A stretch of 64,000 nt of DNA, from contig CM026429.1 of NCBI GenBank assembly GCA_014871385.1, positions 15,633,578-15,697,577 of the forward strand. The letters are read 5' to 3'. Shown one piece after another: positions 37,024 to 50,319 of this stretch. Made by a program: the position numbers and the translations under genes. The first letter of the stretch is position 1, and each line of letters starts with the position of its first letter. The notes under the pieces were generated by a model that did no database searches, was not told where the DNA came from, and worked only from the letters and a program-made list of their open reading frames with translations. This DNA comes from Ceratodon purpureus (Eukaryota > Streptophyta > Bryopsida > Pseudoditrichales > Ditrichaceae).

Positions 37024-40000
37024 CGAGGATGATGATGTTGGATTATTCTTCTCTCGATAGGAACTTGTGCATTATTTAGTCACTTGACCTATAATTTGGT
37101 AGAGCCCTGACGATTTCCGAGTGCAGAATTATGTTGGGTTTTGGAGAATTTTAACCACTGGCGATGCGGCTGCCGTCTTGATGCTCTCGATTCCGGAGTC
37201 CAGTATTCTTTGAGGTCTTATTCTTACACCTCTTTTTATTTTTAGCTCCATCCAATGTAGAGTAATAATTTGCAAACGGGGAAATTGTACTCGTCTAGCA
37301 TAAAGAGAACCAGATTTGTACATGGTTTTACATTTCATAAACCTCATGGATTTCGAATTCACCAGTTTGTCGTTGTTGGGGCATTTCTTAACTTGGGTGT
37401 ATGCTCATGTAGTGGTGGTTTTTGAAGTAATGACTCTGCGGGTTAGGTGTTCGATTGAAGTTTTAATTTCTGAAAGGGAATTGATGATGTATAGGGAATA
37501 TGTTTCTAACACAGATAGGTGGTGACGCTTTGTAACTCTTGGACATTGTGTGTTGCATCTTGCAGACTGCAGACTCGGATAATGTCGTGACCTGATGCTA
37601 TGTTTTTGGGCATTTTGCATTACTACAGCTAGTGGGAATCCAAATTGGCATCTTAGAGTCTCCCGTAGTCTTCACATGATCAGATGGCTTTCATGTCTTG
37701 AACGCTTTTTTGTGTACAAGGTTATGAGTGTAACAATCCAAAGACACGGATAGGACACAATTGATCTTTTTGCTCATCTTGCACTTCACCCACTTGGAAT
37801 GATAGCATTTTTGCAAGGTGCAGTGATATTATCCTCCAATTTCATTTGTAGAAGTTAAGTTTGTGTCAAATTCAGAATAGAAGAGTTATGAGTGTTACTT
37901 GTTATGTTTTTTGCTGCTTCACATTCTCTTGACCCTGCAATAGAGTCCCTTTCTGATTGAGGAAGACTAATATGCTCTCAGCAGAATAGTGTCAAGGTTT
38001 GGTGATTTGACCTTAATTGAAGAAATCTAGGTTTACAGAAGTGTGTTTCTTATCAATATCCTTTATCCTTACCTATGTTTCACAAAAAAATACTAAAAAT
38101 TCACCAATTCTATTGCAATGAGTTTAGATTTTTTTTTTTCAAATGTTGAATCTTGAATCAATCTACTGGAGTATCAGTAGTATCATGTTCATCAGGAGAG
38201 CAACTTAACTGAACTGTATTTGACTGTAGGGTTGCTCTCCTAAAAAACAGTACATTACTTCAAAAAATTATCTTTGCCAAAGGGAAAGCATTCTTCCTAA
38301 TTTTTGTCCAATACTTTATTTTGTCCTACAATCCAAATGCATACACAACCCCTGCTCTGATCCTATGTGGTGAGAAGAACACAATTGTTAGGTACAGTGC
38401 CTTCCAAAAATGTTCCAAAATTTGTAAATTTTCCAATCATTCGATCCCTAAAGCATCAACTCAACAACTCAACAAGAATGGGTTGATTTAGGGTCTGGTA
38501 AAGCTCCAGTAAACCAATTTTTACACAATAAAGCTGTAATTTTGTCATTGTAAACAATTATCATATCTTTTTAACAAGACCATTCATGCTTCAAAATTCC
38601 TCATACTTTAGAAGATACTCACTCTCAAAGTTTGAAAATACTATTAGGGCATGGTGGAATTTGCCCAAAATTGCGGTAATGCTCATTTATCCTCAAAATC
38701 TGCCTAAAATTCACCAAAATTTGAGATTTTATTTTTTCTCAATTTTTTTTCCCTATATATAAAATAGGTACCAAGGTATGTTTCTCACTGTTTGGACTTT
38801 CAATACAATAATTTTTGACAACTAGCCTTTGTATATGTATTTCAGCATACCCCAATGTAAAAAATAATGTTTTTCTCAAGGTTCTATATGTCTAATGAAG
38901 GTGAAATTTTGAATGCATACACTTAATTCACCTAGAAACAAGAATTTGAAAAGCCTCCATTCATATCTACTTGAAAAAAATTGGTTTTTTTGGCCCTCAA
39001 AACATTGTTGTTCCCTTCTACTACAAAATATTTTTTACCTTTTTCCCAACTTCAAACACTATGATCTTACAAATGGTGTAGAATTTGTATCTAAGATTTG
39101 GTCTACACTCAAGTCCAGGTCATTTACAAATTGTCCATTGGGGATTTTCAAATTTTTGTGTACAATGTGTGGTGTAATTGGTAGATTTTGATAAAAATAA
39201 TTGTCATTGCATTCTTATGCAATCGCACTCAAGTTTACCAAATTTCAATTTCAATAAACCAAAAGATAATTTATACTTAATTTTCATGGTTTTATAAGAT
39301 GTTTAATTGCAAGCAATTGGTGTTGAATTTTTTAAGTTTGATTATAGGTATATGTAGAGAACATCCATGTGCACAACTTTATCTAAGCAAGTCTTTTCAA
39401 AAAAGTTTGACAGTTCCTCCTATAAAGTTTTAAGTGTAAAGATGACAATGTCCAAATGTTGTAAAAATAGATATTTCTTTATTATGATAATTTAGATTTT
39501 TCTATTAGTGACTTGTGTGGAAACTAATTTAGTATATTTGAGCATGGTTGTACATTTTCTTTACCAAAATCTAATTCAAAATTTAGAGACATCTATTTCA
39601 CAAAGCTAAGTCAAATGACGCCTTAATTGAGCCCTTACATGAAGTTCATATTTTTTTTACTTAATGAGGTGTTTTTTAATATGAAAGATGTATATATGGT
39701 TGTTAACTACATATCCAGCAATCAAATTAAAAAAATTCATCACCAGTTGTATCCTATAAAATATTATGTAAAACCATGAAAAATGACTTTAAGAATTTAT
39801 CAAAATTGAATTTTTCTTTTTTTGAGCTGAACTTTAATACGCTTGAGTGGGACTGTATGAGAATTGAGTGTAAATAATTCAAGAAGAAAAAATTGAATTC
39901 TCTTCCATGCTATGCAAGAAAATACACATGGCAGAAATGGGTAATTCGTAAATGTACTAAACATGACTGTACATGTACATGTACAAGTTAGGTACTAAAT

Positions 40001-40379
40001 CCAACATTTACACCCTTCTAGATATGTCACAAATTGATTTTTTTACCTTGCAATAAAACAAGCCTAGTAGTTTTAATGGGAAATTGCAAAATTTGATGCC
40101 AAACAATTTAGGGGTTATTATGAAGGAATCATGAATGTATAAACTTACAATTCAAAATTTTATTCAAAAACTATGTGAAATATCTTACATTTTTGCAAAA
40201 TAATAACCTCCAAAGTAGAGCTTTATGAAAGATGAAAAAAGAAAACCTCAAATTTGCGTGTCATTTGAACACTTTTATAACTGCAAGGTGCAAATTATTC
40301 AATATTTTGTCCATTTTTCCTTTGTTTTAAAAAAACAATTTGGCATGGCATGCTTTCTATAAACCTCGTACATGCATCT
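37024..40379. other. 3' flank of PAM16 and AT-rich intergenic DNA
   Basis: More than 3 kb with no supported gene. The first few hundred bases should be the PAM16 3' UTR. The remainder is AT-rich with poly-A/T runs and only short frames. It may include outer parts of the degraded Tc1/mariner element that follows, but no terminal repeats were identified. Confidence 0.45.
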
Positions 40380-41300
40380 AAAGTGATAGAATAGAAAATT
40401 TCTACTATCATATCCCACAATTCAACCACATTGCTAGGTAGATGATCATGTCAATTCAATACTTGCTTGAAAAATTGTCCATAAATTTCTAATAGGATTT
40501 AGGGCAAACGATTAAGATGGCCAAGGCAAAGACAGTAAAATACTATTGAGAAAACCACTCCATAAGCACCTTTATGGTATGGATAGGAGCATTGATCTAT
40601 TGAAAAATAAAATGAAGAAGGGTCCAAATAGAATTTGTGGATTGTCCAAAACATATTCAGCTCCAAGTTCTCTCACTATCTATGTTTGTTTATGTGACCT
40701 TCAACTTTGCATACTATTTACGGTCCATGGATAGACATACTTCCCCAAATCATAATCCCTCCACCACCATGTTTCATTATCTCACAAACAATTTGAAATG
40801 AAAGTTATTCTAAGTCACAAAGACATCCTATTTGAACAAAAGCGGTTGATATTAGACTCATCTAAGAAAATTACTCAGCTCTATCATTTATAGTCCAATG
40901 TTGGTTGGTCCTTGATATTTTTTCTAGAAAGTCGAGGCTTTTTTTCTTCACTTGTGCCTTCAAACCATGTCTACAAAGAGCAGGCTTTACTCTATTTGCA
41001 CTTACTTATCCTCCATATTTTTTTTTTTAAATTGTCTATATGCATCTGATGCAATACCTAGTTTTCATCTAGTGATTTCTGATACACAAAAACATTTCAT
41101 AGTTCTAGTCATTACATGTGGTTTACCACTATGCCCAAGCTTTGCATCAGGAACATGTGCACGTTGAATGCTATGAATACTACCTAAATTCACATGCGAA
41201 AATCTACAAATTTCTCTAAGTTGACACCCTCTCTCCAACATGGAAATGATGTTCTCTCTTTGCTAAAGTATCAATGCTCTTGGCATCTCATATAGTATTA
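40380..41300 (-). pseudogene. Decayed Tc1/mariner transposase
   Basis: Read on the - strand, the hallmark segments of a Tc1 transposase appear in the right order but in shifting frames with stops between them. They are an HTH region (ERGCQLREICRFSHVNLGSI, about 41,170-41,250), DESNIN at about 40,850 (second catalytic Asp context), GGGGIMIWGS (40,741-40,770), NAPIHT (about 40,580) and NPIRNLWT (40,478-40,500, the DLNPIENLW-like motif). The gene is clearly inactive. Its ends and TA duplication were not resolved. The CACTA element begins within about 100 bp of its 5' side. Confidence 0.75.
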
Positions 41301-41389
41301 AACTAGTAAATAGGTGGTTGTAAAGAGTATCTAGATAATTTTAAGATACAACACTAGAGCAGAACAGCATTCTGTCCTGCGTTGGACTG

Positions 41390-42260
41390 CGTCATCTGAA
41401 ACGTAAAACTGGAATTATGGAAATTAGTGTGGAATTGTGATCCAAAAAAACATATTGCACGTTAAACGTTTTAACGTGCATGCGTCACTTTTGACGTTGC
41501 TTTAACGGCTTCAGTCAAAGAGTGTCAACTTGAATTTTGAAGTGACGGTCCAGTGTTAAAGATAACGCCACGGGACAGGGACACGTCAACTTAAACAGAG
41601 CTCTGCTTTGTGGAAAGTAACTTTTCCGGGTTGTTTATTACCTCACGGTAGTTTGGTAATGGATGAATGTAGTCACATCCCACGTCAGCACGTTTCTTTT
41701 AACGTAGAGGGTGTTAAGGGTGACATGAGAAACGTTCAACTGCGTTACTAAAAACGTGGGTCTAGAGTTTCGGTTCCGCTGACGTGGCGGCTAGGCGGTC
41801 TGTAGGCTACATCCTAGGGGGTGTCAACAGTGACGCACACGTTTTTGATGACATAAAAATGCGTCACACTGCGTTTCAAGAAACATATGGACGTAGTTGA
41901 CGTGTCCCTTATGCATGTAAGCTACTGATGACGTGGCGGCTAGGTTTCCACGAGGTCTATGTCCTAGGGGGTGTCAATAGTGACGCGCGCGTTTTTAGTG
42001 ACGCAAAAACCCGTCTACTTGATGCGTGCGTTAACTTAAACGTGAGATGCATTTTGGTATGTTTTGATGTGAACGTGTCACCACTGACGTAGTTTGACAT
42101 TGGACTTGACAGATTGGACGCAGGTTTAACGTGATAGCGTCACAGTTAACGATGAGATCACGATTACAGGTTTTTTAACGTTCACGCGTCATGGTTAACG
42201 TTGCTTAATCATGCATTGCATTGTGGACGTTACTAAAAACGACAAGTGATGTTCAATAGA
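41390..42260. repeat. Left subterminal repeat region of the CACTA element
   Basis: Many short motifs in both orientations: GTGACG, AACGTG, TGCGTCA and CTGCGTTAC. A longer direct repeat is also visible: GACGTGGCGGCTAGG, then a TCCTAGGGGGTGTCAA block and AGTGACGC. It occurs at about 41,779-41,840 and again at about 41,930-41,985. Such regions bind the accessory transposase (TNPA in En/Spm). The binding role here is inferred from family knowledge. Confidence 0.65.
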
Positions 42261-42320
42261 CGTTGAACTGCGTTACTTGAAACATCACGATAAGTCATTT
42301 GACATCAAATCTGTGGAGGG

Positions 42321-45300
42321 TCAATGCTCACTATCTGATGAATCGCCGAGAAGGTGGTCAGCTCCCTCATCGTCAGTGGCCGCTGCTACGGGACCAACCA
42401 TGTGCCCTTCTACAAAAGACCCGTTCACTATGAAGTCCTCCGAGTCTGATGCTTTGGGTCTACTAGTCTCTATGTTATTGGCACGTGATGAAATAGGGCC
42501 GGTGATCTGTGCATCTGCGTCGTCATCTTCTTCTGCGAATGCGCGACCTCCACGGCTGCCTCGAACATCAACCTTGCAGACCACCTTCCACGGCCCGTCG
42601 TCGGTCGCAAAAAACACTTGCTGTACATGAATGGGAAAAGCAAATGACTGGGGACCCAAAGGTGCGATGTACTGATCTGCAAAATTGACAGAAAGGAACC
42701 CGTGTTCATCCCGCTTCATTGTAGGAGTAGCACCTCCTGTTCTTCCTTTAACCCATGAACATACAAGAACCACGACGCATGTACGCCTGTAGTCTAATTC
42801 CAGTATTTCTTCAACATGGCCCACGTACTCTTCTGTCTCTGCCCCTCCATCATCTGTGAAGGATGCATGCACTCCACTGTCCATGGTGGTGTTTGAAGCT
42901 TCGACTGAGCGGCAACGAAAGTGCATGCCATAAGCCTTCATTGATCGATACGCGGTTGCATTAAACGATGGAGGCCTCGACAGATCAAACGTGGTTTGGT
43001 CGATGCGCCTCAACCCACTAGCACGGTCGGAGGCAACCGCGGCAGTCAGCCAATTTGGAAAGGGTGGCAAAGCCCGCAGCTCTGAAGGCATTTCAGAGGG
43101 CCTCCGTCTCCTTTGAGAAGGTCTTCGACGATGGCGCTGGCGGCGTAGTGACGACCTAGACTCTTGTTCCACCTCGTATGCTCTGAGGTGCGCAATTATG
43201 AAGACATTGTCAGAGCTGTTGCGTTAGATTTAAGGGAAACTGTGTACACAGTGACACGTTTTAACGCATTCGCTGCCATTTTAACGGGTGTTAACACAAA
43301 TTCTAGTGACGTGAACGTAAACTCATGTTTTCGGCAACATTAATTCATGTTTACGGACGTTGACATTTGAAGGGGAAAAAAAGCAGAGAAGGGTCACAGC
43401 CACAGTTTAGGGTGTCACCGTCTGTAGTGCTGAAGTGAGGCGGCGTTTGTGATTACAAATTTGTGAATCCATTCACGAAGGGTGCGTGCCATCACCCGCC
43501 TTACTCCCTTGCCCTCCACCATTTCATCGTGCATTGCCTGATCTTCATTTGCGTCCCACACTCTGCGGGATGTAGCGCCGTAACGTTCCATATACTCTGA
43601 GCAGAATCCAAGTGTTTCTTCCATAGAGTACGCCTCTGCCATGCAATCCTCGGGCCGAGCATACGAACGCACATAATCCTTGAGGGTCTTCATGTATCTC
43701 TCCATTGGATACATCCAACGACTCTGAACTGGGCCGCATAGAAATAGCTCCTCCATGAGATGCACAAGAAGGTGCGCCATGATGACCATTGAGCCTAAAG
43801 GGAACTCGCGCTCAATCATACAAAGTGTCTCATTCGCGTCTGCAACCCACTCTTCTTCGTTGGATGGGTTGACTGTGCGACTGCACAAGCGCCTAAATTT
43901 TGCTGACTCTCATGATGCAGGTCCGGACTTCGCGATTCATATCGACATTCCTCAGTGACACGGGTAGTATCTGCAAATGCACTGGCACCGAGTCAAATAG
44001 AATGTCAGAAAGTACGGAATTACTAAGGGGAAAGCATACTACAAAAAGGTACAGGACGTCACATTGTTTTCGTAAGGGTGACAATAGTCTAGACACGTGC
44101 TTTGTCGTGAACCTGGGGTTACTCCTTGTTTCTAGTAACGTGGAATTGCGTTACTCATTGTTTCAAGTAACGTTACTCATTGTTTCAAGTAACGTTACTC
44201 TGTGTTTACGAGGAATGTAGCTTAACAGGGCGGAACATGCTCTGGCGTTAACTAAAACGTTCCATTGAGGAGAAGTAACATATTGTTTGTATCTCTATAG
44301 CTGACACACAATCATTACGTCAACTTAAACATAATAGCAACGTAGAATTGAAATTCGCTTACCTGTTGCATTAGGATGTGAAAGTCATGAGATTTAAGAA
44401 ATCTCAGTCTTCCTTCAGACACCCTTTTGTGAATGGCGCCTGCATAATTCTGAGGCACCTTCGTCGATCCTATTACAGCTAGCATGTCGTTCTTCGCTTG
44501 TCGTAGGAGAACGTAAGGTGCGTGTGGCATGAATAGCCGGCCGTCTGTGCCGTCGGTCTGTCTCAACCATAATTTAGACCTCACTCCCATGTCTTTGAAG
44601 TCCATGCGTCCTCGAGGGAAATCAGTCTCCCCAAACAGAGTCTTTATTATATTTTCACATAGATTTTTCTCGCAATGCATGACGTCCAAGGTGTGCCTGA
44701 TGAGCAAGTCCTGCACCACACATTTTGGGCCATGGTCAAAATTCTATAATTTAAAAAAAACAAATTGGAATGCAGAAACTGAGGCATTGAAGTGACGTAG
44801 GTTGACAGAGTTTAACGGTGTTCTCTGTTTAAAGTGACGGTACTCTATGTCGTAGGTTCATGTTCTACATGACATCGTCGTCACGCGGTTTAACAGAGTT
44901 TTACGTTACGCTTTGTCTCGTGCACTTAACCATATTCAGGATTGGAGCAGAAATAAAAAGTAGTAAGCGACATGGCCCAGACCTTCCAATATGGAAGGGA
45001 GTAAAGCGCGGAAATTCTCTTCACCCCGTGCCTCCTCACAGGATCGGCTGGACCGTCTGCCCTGCCACCAGAGGCGATGTAGGCCTCCCTTTCTTCTGCA
45101 AATTGCAGGACGTCATTGCCAGTCATCCTTGAACAGGAACAACTGTTCTCTTCAAGACCGTTGAAGCGCATATCGGTACGGAATGCGTGGTCCTCTGGAA
45201 GACGATGGCGTGCACCTACGTACACTATCTTCTGGCCGTTCGGGCCCCTCGCACTCCTGGAAACAATGTTCGGGCCACAAACTGGGCAAGCCTTGTAGCC

Positions 45301-46982
45301 CTTGGTTTGTTGTCCAGAGATCAAGCCATACGCGGGGATATCCGAGATTGTCCACAATAACAGGCCACGAAGTGTGAAGGACCTCTCTCCGGGATCTGCT
45401 GAAGCGTCCGCGGCTGGTACGCCTCCCCAAAGGGCATGCAATTCTTCCAGAAGAGGCTGAATGAAAACATCTATGTTCTTGTCTGTTGGTGACTCCTTGC
45501 CCGAAATTAAAATGCTCAGCATGATGAAAAAGCGTTTTGTAAGTAACCACGGCGGTAGGTTGTAAATTATCAAAAGAACAGGCCACGTTGAATGTGACGT
45601 ACTCCGAACCGAAAAAGGGTTCAGTCCATCAAGTGACAGTGCCATGCGGACGTTCCGGTTCTCCGCTTGGAATGTGGGATCTATGACTCCAATGTGTTTC
45701 CAAGCAGGACTGTCGACAACATTGTCCATTGCGATCTCACCATCCCCGTTCGTGCTCACGCCACGCTGTGAATGCCACTTCAGAAGCTTTGCAATTGCAG
45801 GAGAGCCAAACATGCGCCTCAACCTCGGAATAAGGGGAAAGTGCCTTACCACCTTCATCGGTGCTGTCTTAGTACCTGCATACGGGTACAGAGAAAACTA
45901 CATCACGTTATAGATGGCACAAATTGTGTTACAGATGACAAACTCTGCGACTAAAGTGACATGAATGCATTCGAGGAAGGGTGACATAAAGTGCGTTTCA
46001 GATGACATACAGTGAGTTACTGATGACATAAATTACGTTTGACATGACATATACTGCGTTACAGATGTAGAAAACTGAGTAGCAGGTGACATGGGATGCG
46101 TTACGGATAACACACGTTGACCTCCATATGACATATAGTGCGCTACAAAAGACACACGCTACCTTCTCTGTATTTGCTTTTCCCGCAGCGGGGACATGAT
46201 TCGCAAGCCTCGTGCTCACCACGAAATAGAACACAACCTGCGGGACAAGCATGTATAACATTGTACGCTAGTCCGAGTGCCTGCAGCATTCTCTTCGCGC
46301 TATAGTGCTTCGCAGGCAATACATTTCCTTCTGGTAGAAGCTCCTCTAACAGATAATGAAGTAGCTCAGTTACAAATGCGTTGCTGACCCCGTGCGTCGT
46401 GCACAATGTCATGATGACAACCACTGCTGAAATTAGGCTCACGGTACTACCTGGATACACTGCATGTGATGCCTGCGAGTACAGTAACTCCAACGCCTCC
46501 ACCGTGCTATCTGCAAAATCTGCCTCATCAGTGTCCCCATTAGTCCTATTCTCGGAATCCTGGGCGATCTCCTGTAACTCTTCAACGGTTCGCAGAGGGT
46601 CCTCAAATTGCTTGTGGACATCGTGGTGGCCAGGCGGATCAGAAATCGTGTCTTCAGGTAGAGGATGCTCAAAAACCTCTTCATCGCGTCCATTACTGTC
46701 CACACTCCACTCCTCATCGCTGTGGTACCATGCTCCGTCCTCCGGGTACCCCTCTGGGGGATCTCCTCCAATCATAGAGCGGTACAGAAATTTGTCACGG
46801 CCATAAGATTGGAGATGCTTTGTTATTGCGCGCACAGGCAAGCGTCGGCCTCCATGACAGTACGTGCATGGGCATGACCATCTCGTTATAGGAACCTCCC
46901 TGCTTGCAGCGAATTGGAGTTCGTGATGGTGAATGATCTCCGCAGTCGACCTCCACTTGCGTTTTCTATTGGGAAACGCCAT
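42321..46982 (-). pseudogene. CACTA transposase (tnp2/Transposase_21, DUF4218, DUF4216), one frameshift
   Basis: Five exons: 46982-46163, 45875-44983, 44743-44363, 43970-43419, 43182-42321. Order of domains: N-terminal zinc-type region (CPCTYC, HLQSYG); tnp2 core with STWPVLLIIYNLPPWL, LWTISDIPAYG, KGYKACPVCG and LDVMHCEKN; DUF4218 with LCGPVQSRWMYPMERYMK; DUF4216 with ELDYRRTCVVVLVCSWV and an acidic tail. Exon sizes total 3,508 nt, exactly one more than a multiple of three. The extra base sits in an A run (+ strand T run, 43,898-43,901) early in DUF4218 and causes a stop. All other junction phases fit, giving about 1,168 codons. It is either a recent inactivating change or a sequencing error. 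The gene is otherwise intact, implying recent activity. Confidence 0.85.
45905..46160. repeat. 21-bp tandem array inside intron 1 of the CACTA transposase
   Basis: About 12 imperfect units with a 21-bp period, consensus near TGACATAnAnTGCGTTACAG, in one orientation. It occupies nearly the whole intron between exons 1 and 2. The same TGACA...CGTTACA unit recurs at 47.05-47.2, 48.4, 50.7-50.8 and 54.0-54.2 kb, so this is the element's own motif rather than random sequence. Confidence 0.75.
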
Positions 46983-47349
46983 TTCTGCACATAAGCCCCT
47001 CTGATAGGTTAGGATGCAGCCTTCGTACAACTAATGGCGTTCGTACGCATGTGTAATTTTATCAAACTACGTTTAAAGTGACAGTACATTGCGTTTTAGA
47101 AGTCCTAACATGCCGTCTAAAGTGACGTAAACAATAACTCTCGGACACGGCAGAGAAAGAGAATATCGCGTTTCTGGTGTCGCCTCAGGACGTCTCAGTA
47201 TATGTTACATTGTGTCTAGACACGTTTTCGATGACGCAAAACTACGCCATGAAATATCATGTACTCAAATCATTTATCCATAGAGATATATAGATTTCCA
47301 GGGCTGTGTAGAGGATGCTACGGCTGCTGTTGCTAATGGGTCTCACTGT

Positions 47350-48157
47350 TTAAACATTTTGGTAGCCTTCTGACAGCCCATGAGCTGTACTAATTGCTCC
47401 GTCAACATCGAAGTCTAGTCTCTCCCAGCCCTGGTGATCTTCAAGACTGATGGCATTTTCTGCACCTTCGGAGGTGGTTGAAGGTGTAGGCAGCGGTGTA
47501 CACTTGGGCAACTGCGACACGTACATCTTTCCGTCCCCAACGGCACCAGCATATGGATTGGGGGAGCTTCGGATTGTTCTTTTAGCAATCAGTTTTGTCA
47601 GTTTTGGTGGCCAACGGGGACTTGAGATCCTAGGGATGTTCCTCGAATTGCGAAGCTCAGAATATGGGCCTCGACGCAAAGGATTCACGGTGTCCATGTT
47701 TTTTGCTTTCCTGATCACAGCCTCTTTCCTTTCGATGGGGATCAGATAGTCATCTAGGTTTGAAAGAATATGGATGACTTTGTACTCTTCAGAACTCGGA
47801 ATCCAAACTTCACTCTCCTCTTCTACCATCCCCATACTGCTTGTATCTTGCACACATTTAAGGCACCTCACCGTTTTGTGCTCGCCCATATCCTGAAGCT
47901 TACAAGCTGCGTCAGGTGACCGCATGTGACGCCGTAGTAGACTTGCTACGATAACAGAATGCGTTTCCAATGACGTAGAATAATGACCACGGCCATGACG
48001 TGGTCAAATCATATAACCAAGCCTACAGCATTCATAACATTGGTAACATGTTCATCCGATGAATTTTGTAGTAAGTGGAGAGTGGGGCTGCTACCTGGAT
48101 GCAGGGAGTCTTGTTTCTTTTGGGTGTCCACAAATCCAGGATCAATGTCCCTAATCC
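47350..48157 (-). CDS. Second CACTA-internal gene, function unknown (3' exons)
   Basis: Two exons fit together: 48157-48095 (cag acceptor, gtagca donor; encodes RDIDPGFVDTQKKQDSLHP) and 47945-47350, ending in a stop. The upstream exon or exons and the start codon were not found, so the entry is partial. The visible part has a CLKC pair after MGEHKTVR, an acidic stretch, then a basic/proline-rich middle (PRISSPRWPPKLTKLIAKRT) and a C-terminus ending in EGYQNV. No family is recognised. Its position upstream of the transposase on the same strand fits the accessory (TnpA-like) gene of a CACTA element, but there is no sequence proof. Confidence 0.4.
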
Positions 48158-49240
48158 CTGTTTCATGACAAACTCAGTTCAACAGGGCAGACACCGTAAT
48201 TCAAAGCAATAACATTGGGAGAAACAAGGCAGAAGACAAAGATGGCTACTAGGTCCAATGCTCGCAGTCAGAATCGATGAACCATTGTGACCACGCCAGT
48301 CCATTTCGATGGCTATCAATAGGTCAATATATGCCGTTCTTTTGTTTTATCGCGTTAAACATTACGTTATGTCGCGTTATGCATGACAGTTGATCATGTT
48401 CTATCAAGTCAATAATGACGGTACACTGCGTTAAACAAGACTTAAATTTGTGTCACAGAAGACAGTATAAAGCGTTATATCGCTTTTGTCAAAGACAATG
48501 CAACCAAGGATGAGAAAATCCCACAGTCCCCGTTTACTGTTGGTCAGCAGAATTCACACCTCGGAGGGTCGTAGGACAGTGAGTCCTCTTACTCTTCCTC
48601 CTGTGCTTGTACAGAACCTCACATATTTAGTTGTAGACGAGACAGTCAGACAGAGCTATAAAATTACTCTATGGTGATTGAGATATCACGAATGCACATT
48701 CCACACGTGTAGAGGACTGTGGGATCAATCCCAGGCACTATACACACGGCATCTGCAATCAAGTGAATAGATTTCATGTACATATGGTACCTGCAATCAA
48801 GTGACTAGATTGCATGCACGTTCCGGTTTCAGAAAATTTTAGAGGCGTGGTACAACTCTACAAGCTAGTTCAGTACGCATTCTTAGACAGTGATGATTTC
48901 TATTTTGACCCCTGTACCTCCACCCCAATCACCTTCAAAGCATGCAGTAATATTTTCACGCAAATGAGAGATCATGAGTGACATACAGCGAATCCATAGG
49001 ACCTATTTGACCTTGGGCTCCCTGCGCCTCTTTCCTTTTTCAGCATTGGATGCGATGGCACATCACGTACCTCCCAAGAGTTGTAGAGAGTAGTTGTCTT
49101 AGCTCTGATCGGTTATTTGGCGAAGAACTCCTGCTTCCTCCCTTCCTCAGTTCCGAGAGAGGCTGTTCAGGTTGACTGCTACACTGTTCCGCTGCATTTC
49201 CTCCCTGCTCCGACTTAAGGGTTGTGGCCGCGAACTGGAA

Positions 49241-49657
49241 ATGGAGAAGCACGAGTTCCTTAGGTGGTTGTCTGAGGTCCACTTGAGACAACTAATACAT
49301 GGTGTGGAGCTTCCAAATGTCCCAGCCCTTGCTTTTTTTGTTCAATTTACTAACGAGTTCAATTGGAGTGATTTCTGTTACCAGGAGGTGCTGGATCTAG
49401 GGCAAGCGTCCGGCATCCATTTGGCCGACTTCTTACGTCTCCACCGTCACTCCCCGAGCATCCGTGGAGCCTCCCCCGCTGATCCAATTCTCCTCGACGA
49501 TGACAATGTGGAGGATGTCACTGAGGACACCGGAGACTCTCGTCCGTGGTCTCACTCATTCAGAACCTCGGACTGCTCTTCTCCGATTGGGCCCGTTAAC
49601 ACACCGTCTGATGTTTTTTTGAGTGCCAGCCAGGGATCATGTACCGCACCGAACTAG
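49241..49657 (+). CDS. Orphan 138-aa protein inside the CACTA element
   Basis: Frame with an ATG giving MEKHEFLRWLSEVHLRQLIH and an acidic patch ILLDDDNVEDVTEDTGD. The DNA around it is the opposite strand to the transposase gene. No family recognised. The frame stays open upstream to about 49,172 without an ATG, and an acceptor-like TTCAG lies just before, so this may be the last exon of a spliced gene. A captured host fragment is another possibility. Confidence 0.35.
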   Translation: MEKHEFLRWLSEVHLRQLIHGVELPNVPALAFFVQFTNEFNWSDFCYQEVLDLGQASGIHLADFLRLHRHSPSIRGASPADPILLDDDNVEDVTEDTGDSRPWSHSFRTSDCSSPIGPVNTPSDVFLSASQGSCTAPN

Positions 49658-50319
49658 ATGTTGGCCGCGAGGTGGGCTCGGTCTGGTATAGCATAGACGT
49701 AGCATCCAGTTATGTTAGATTCAAAGGCATTAGCTTCAGCATCTCAGACTACAGGACTGCCTTTCTGAAAAACTGTAATTACGTTCATAATTTTGTGGTT
49801 GGTAATGTGTTTTCACTTCTGTTTTGTCCAGTACCCGAAGTATTGGCTGTTTTCCCTGTACAACTATGAAACGTAGACAGAGAGAGATATATCACTTTGT
49901 CACGCTTCTATTTCTGAGACTTCCTGTTAAATTTGAGTTCCGCTGAGGCTAATTTTTTGCGGGAACCGTCTTGATTTATTCACTCAAGCTGCTTTGCTCG
50001 TTTATCCCTTTGCTGTATACCTACGTTACCTCGCGTTTAAATCATGCTCATGGAACGTCTAACCGGACCAGCAGCCACGTTCTGTCACGTTAATAATGAC
50101 GTAGCATCCATTAGGGTTGACTGTATGTCACGTCACAAATGACATGCGAGTAACAGTTATATTCCGTTAGAAAAGGCAGTACTTGACGCTCTGTGTGATC
50201 AATAACCGAGAACAGTCATAGCTTTCGTGAGAACACTAGAATTTGCTACGATAACAGTAGTCATACTTCTGAGTATGAATCACTTTAACAGTGGCTATAC
50301 CTTTTTCTCCGGCGCGTAC

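Noticed and set aside
46381..46806. 141-aa + strand frame inside the transposase first exon
   Set aside because: Antisense shadow; the - strand holds the tnp2 N-terminal region with consistent splicing.
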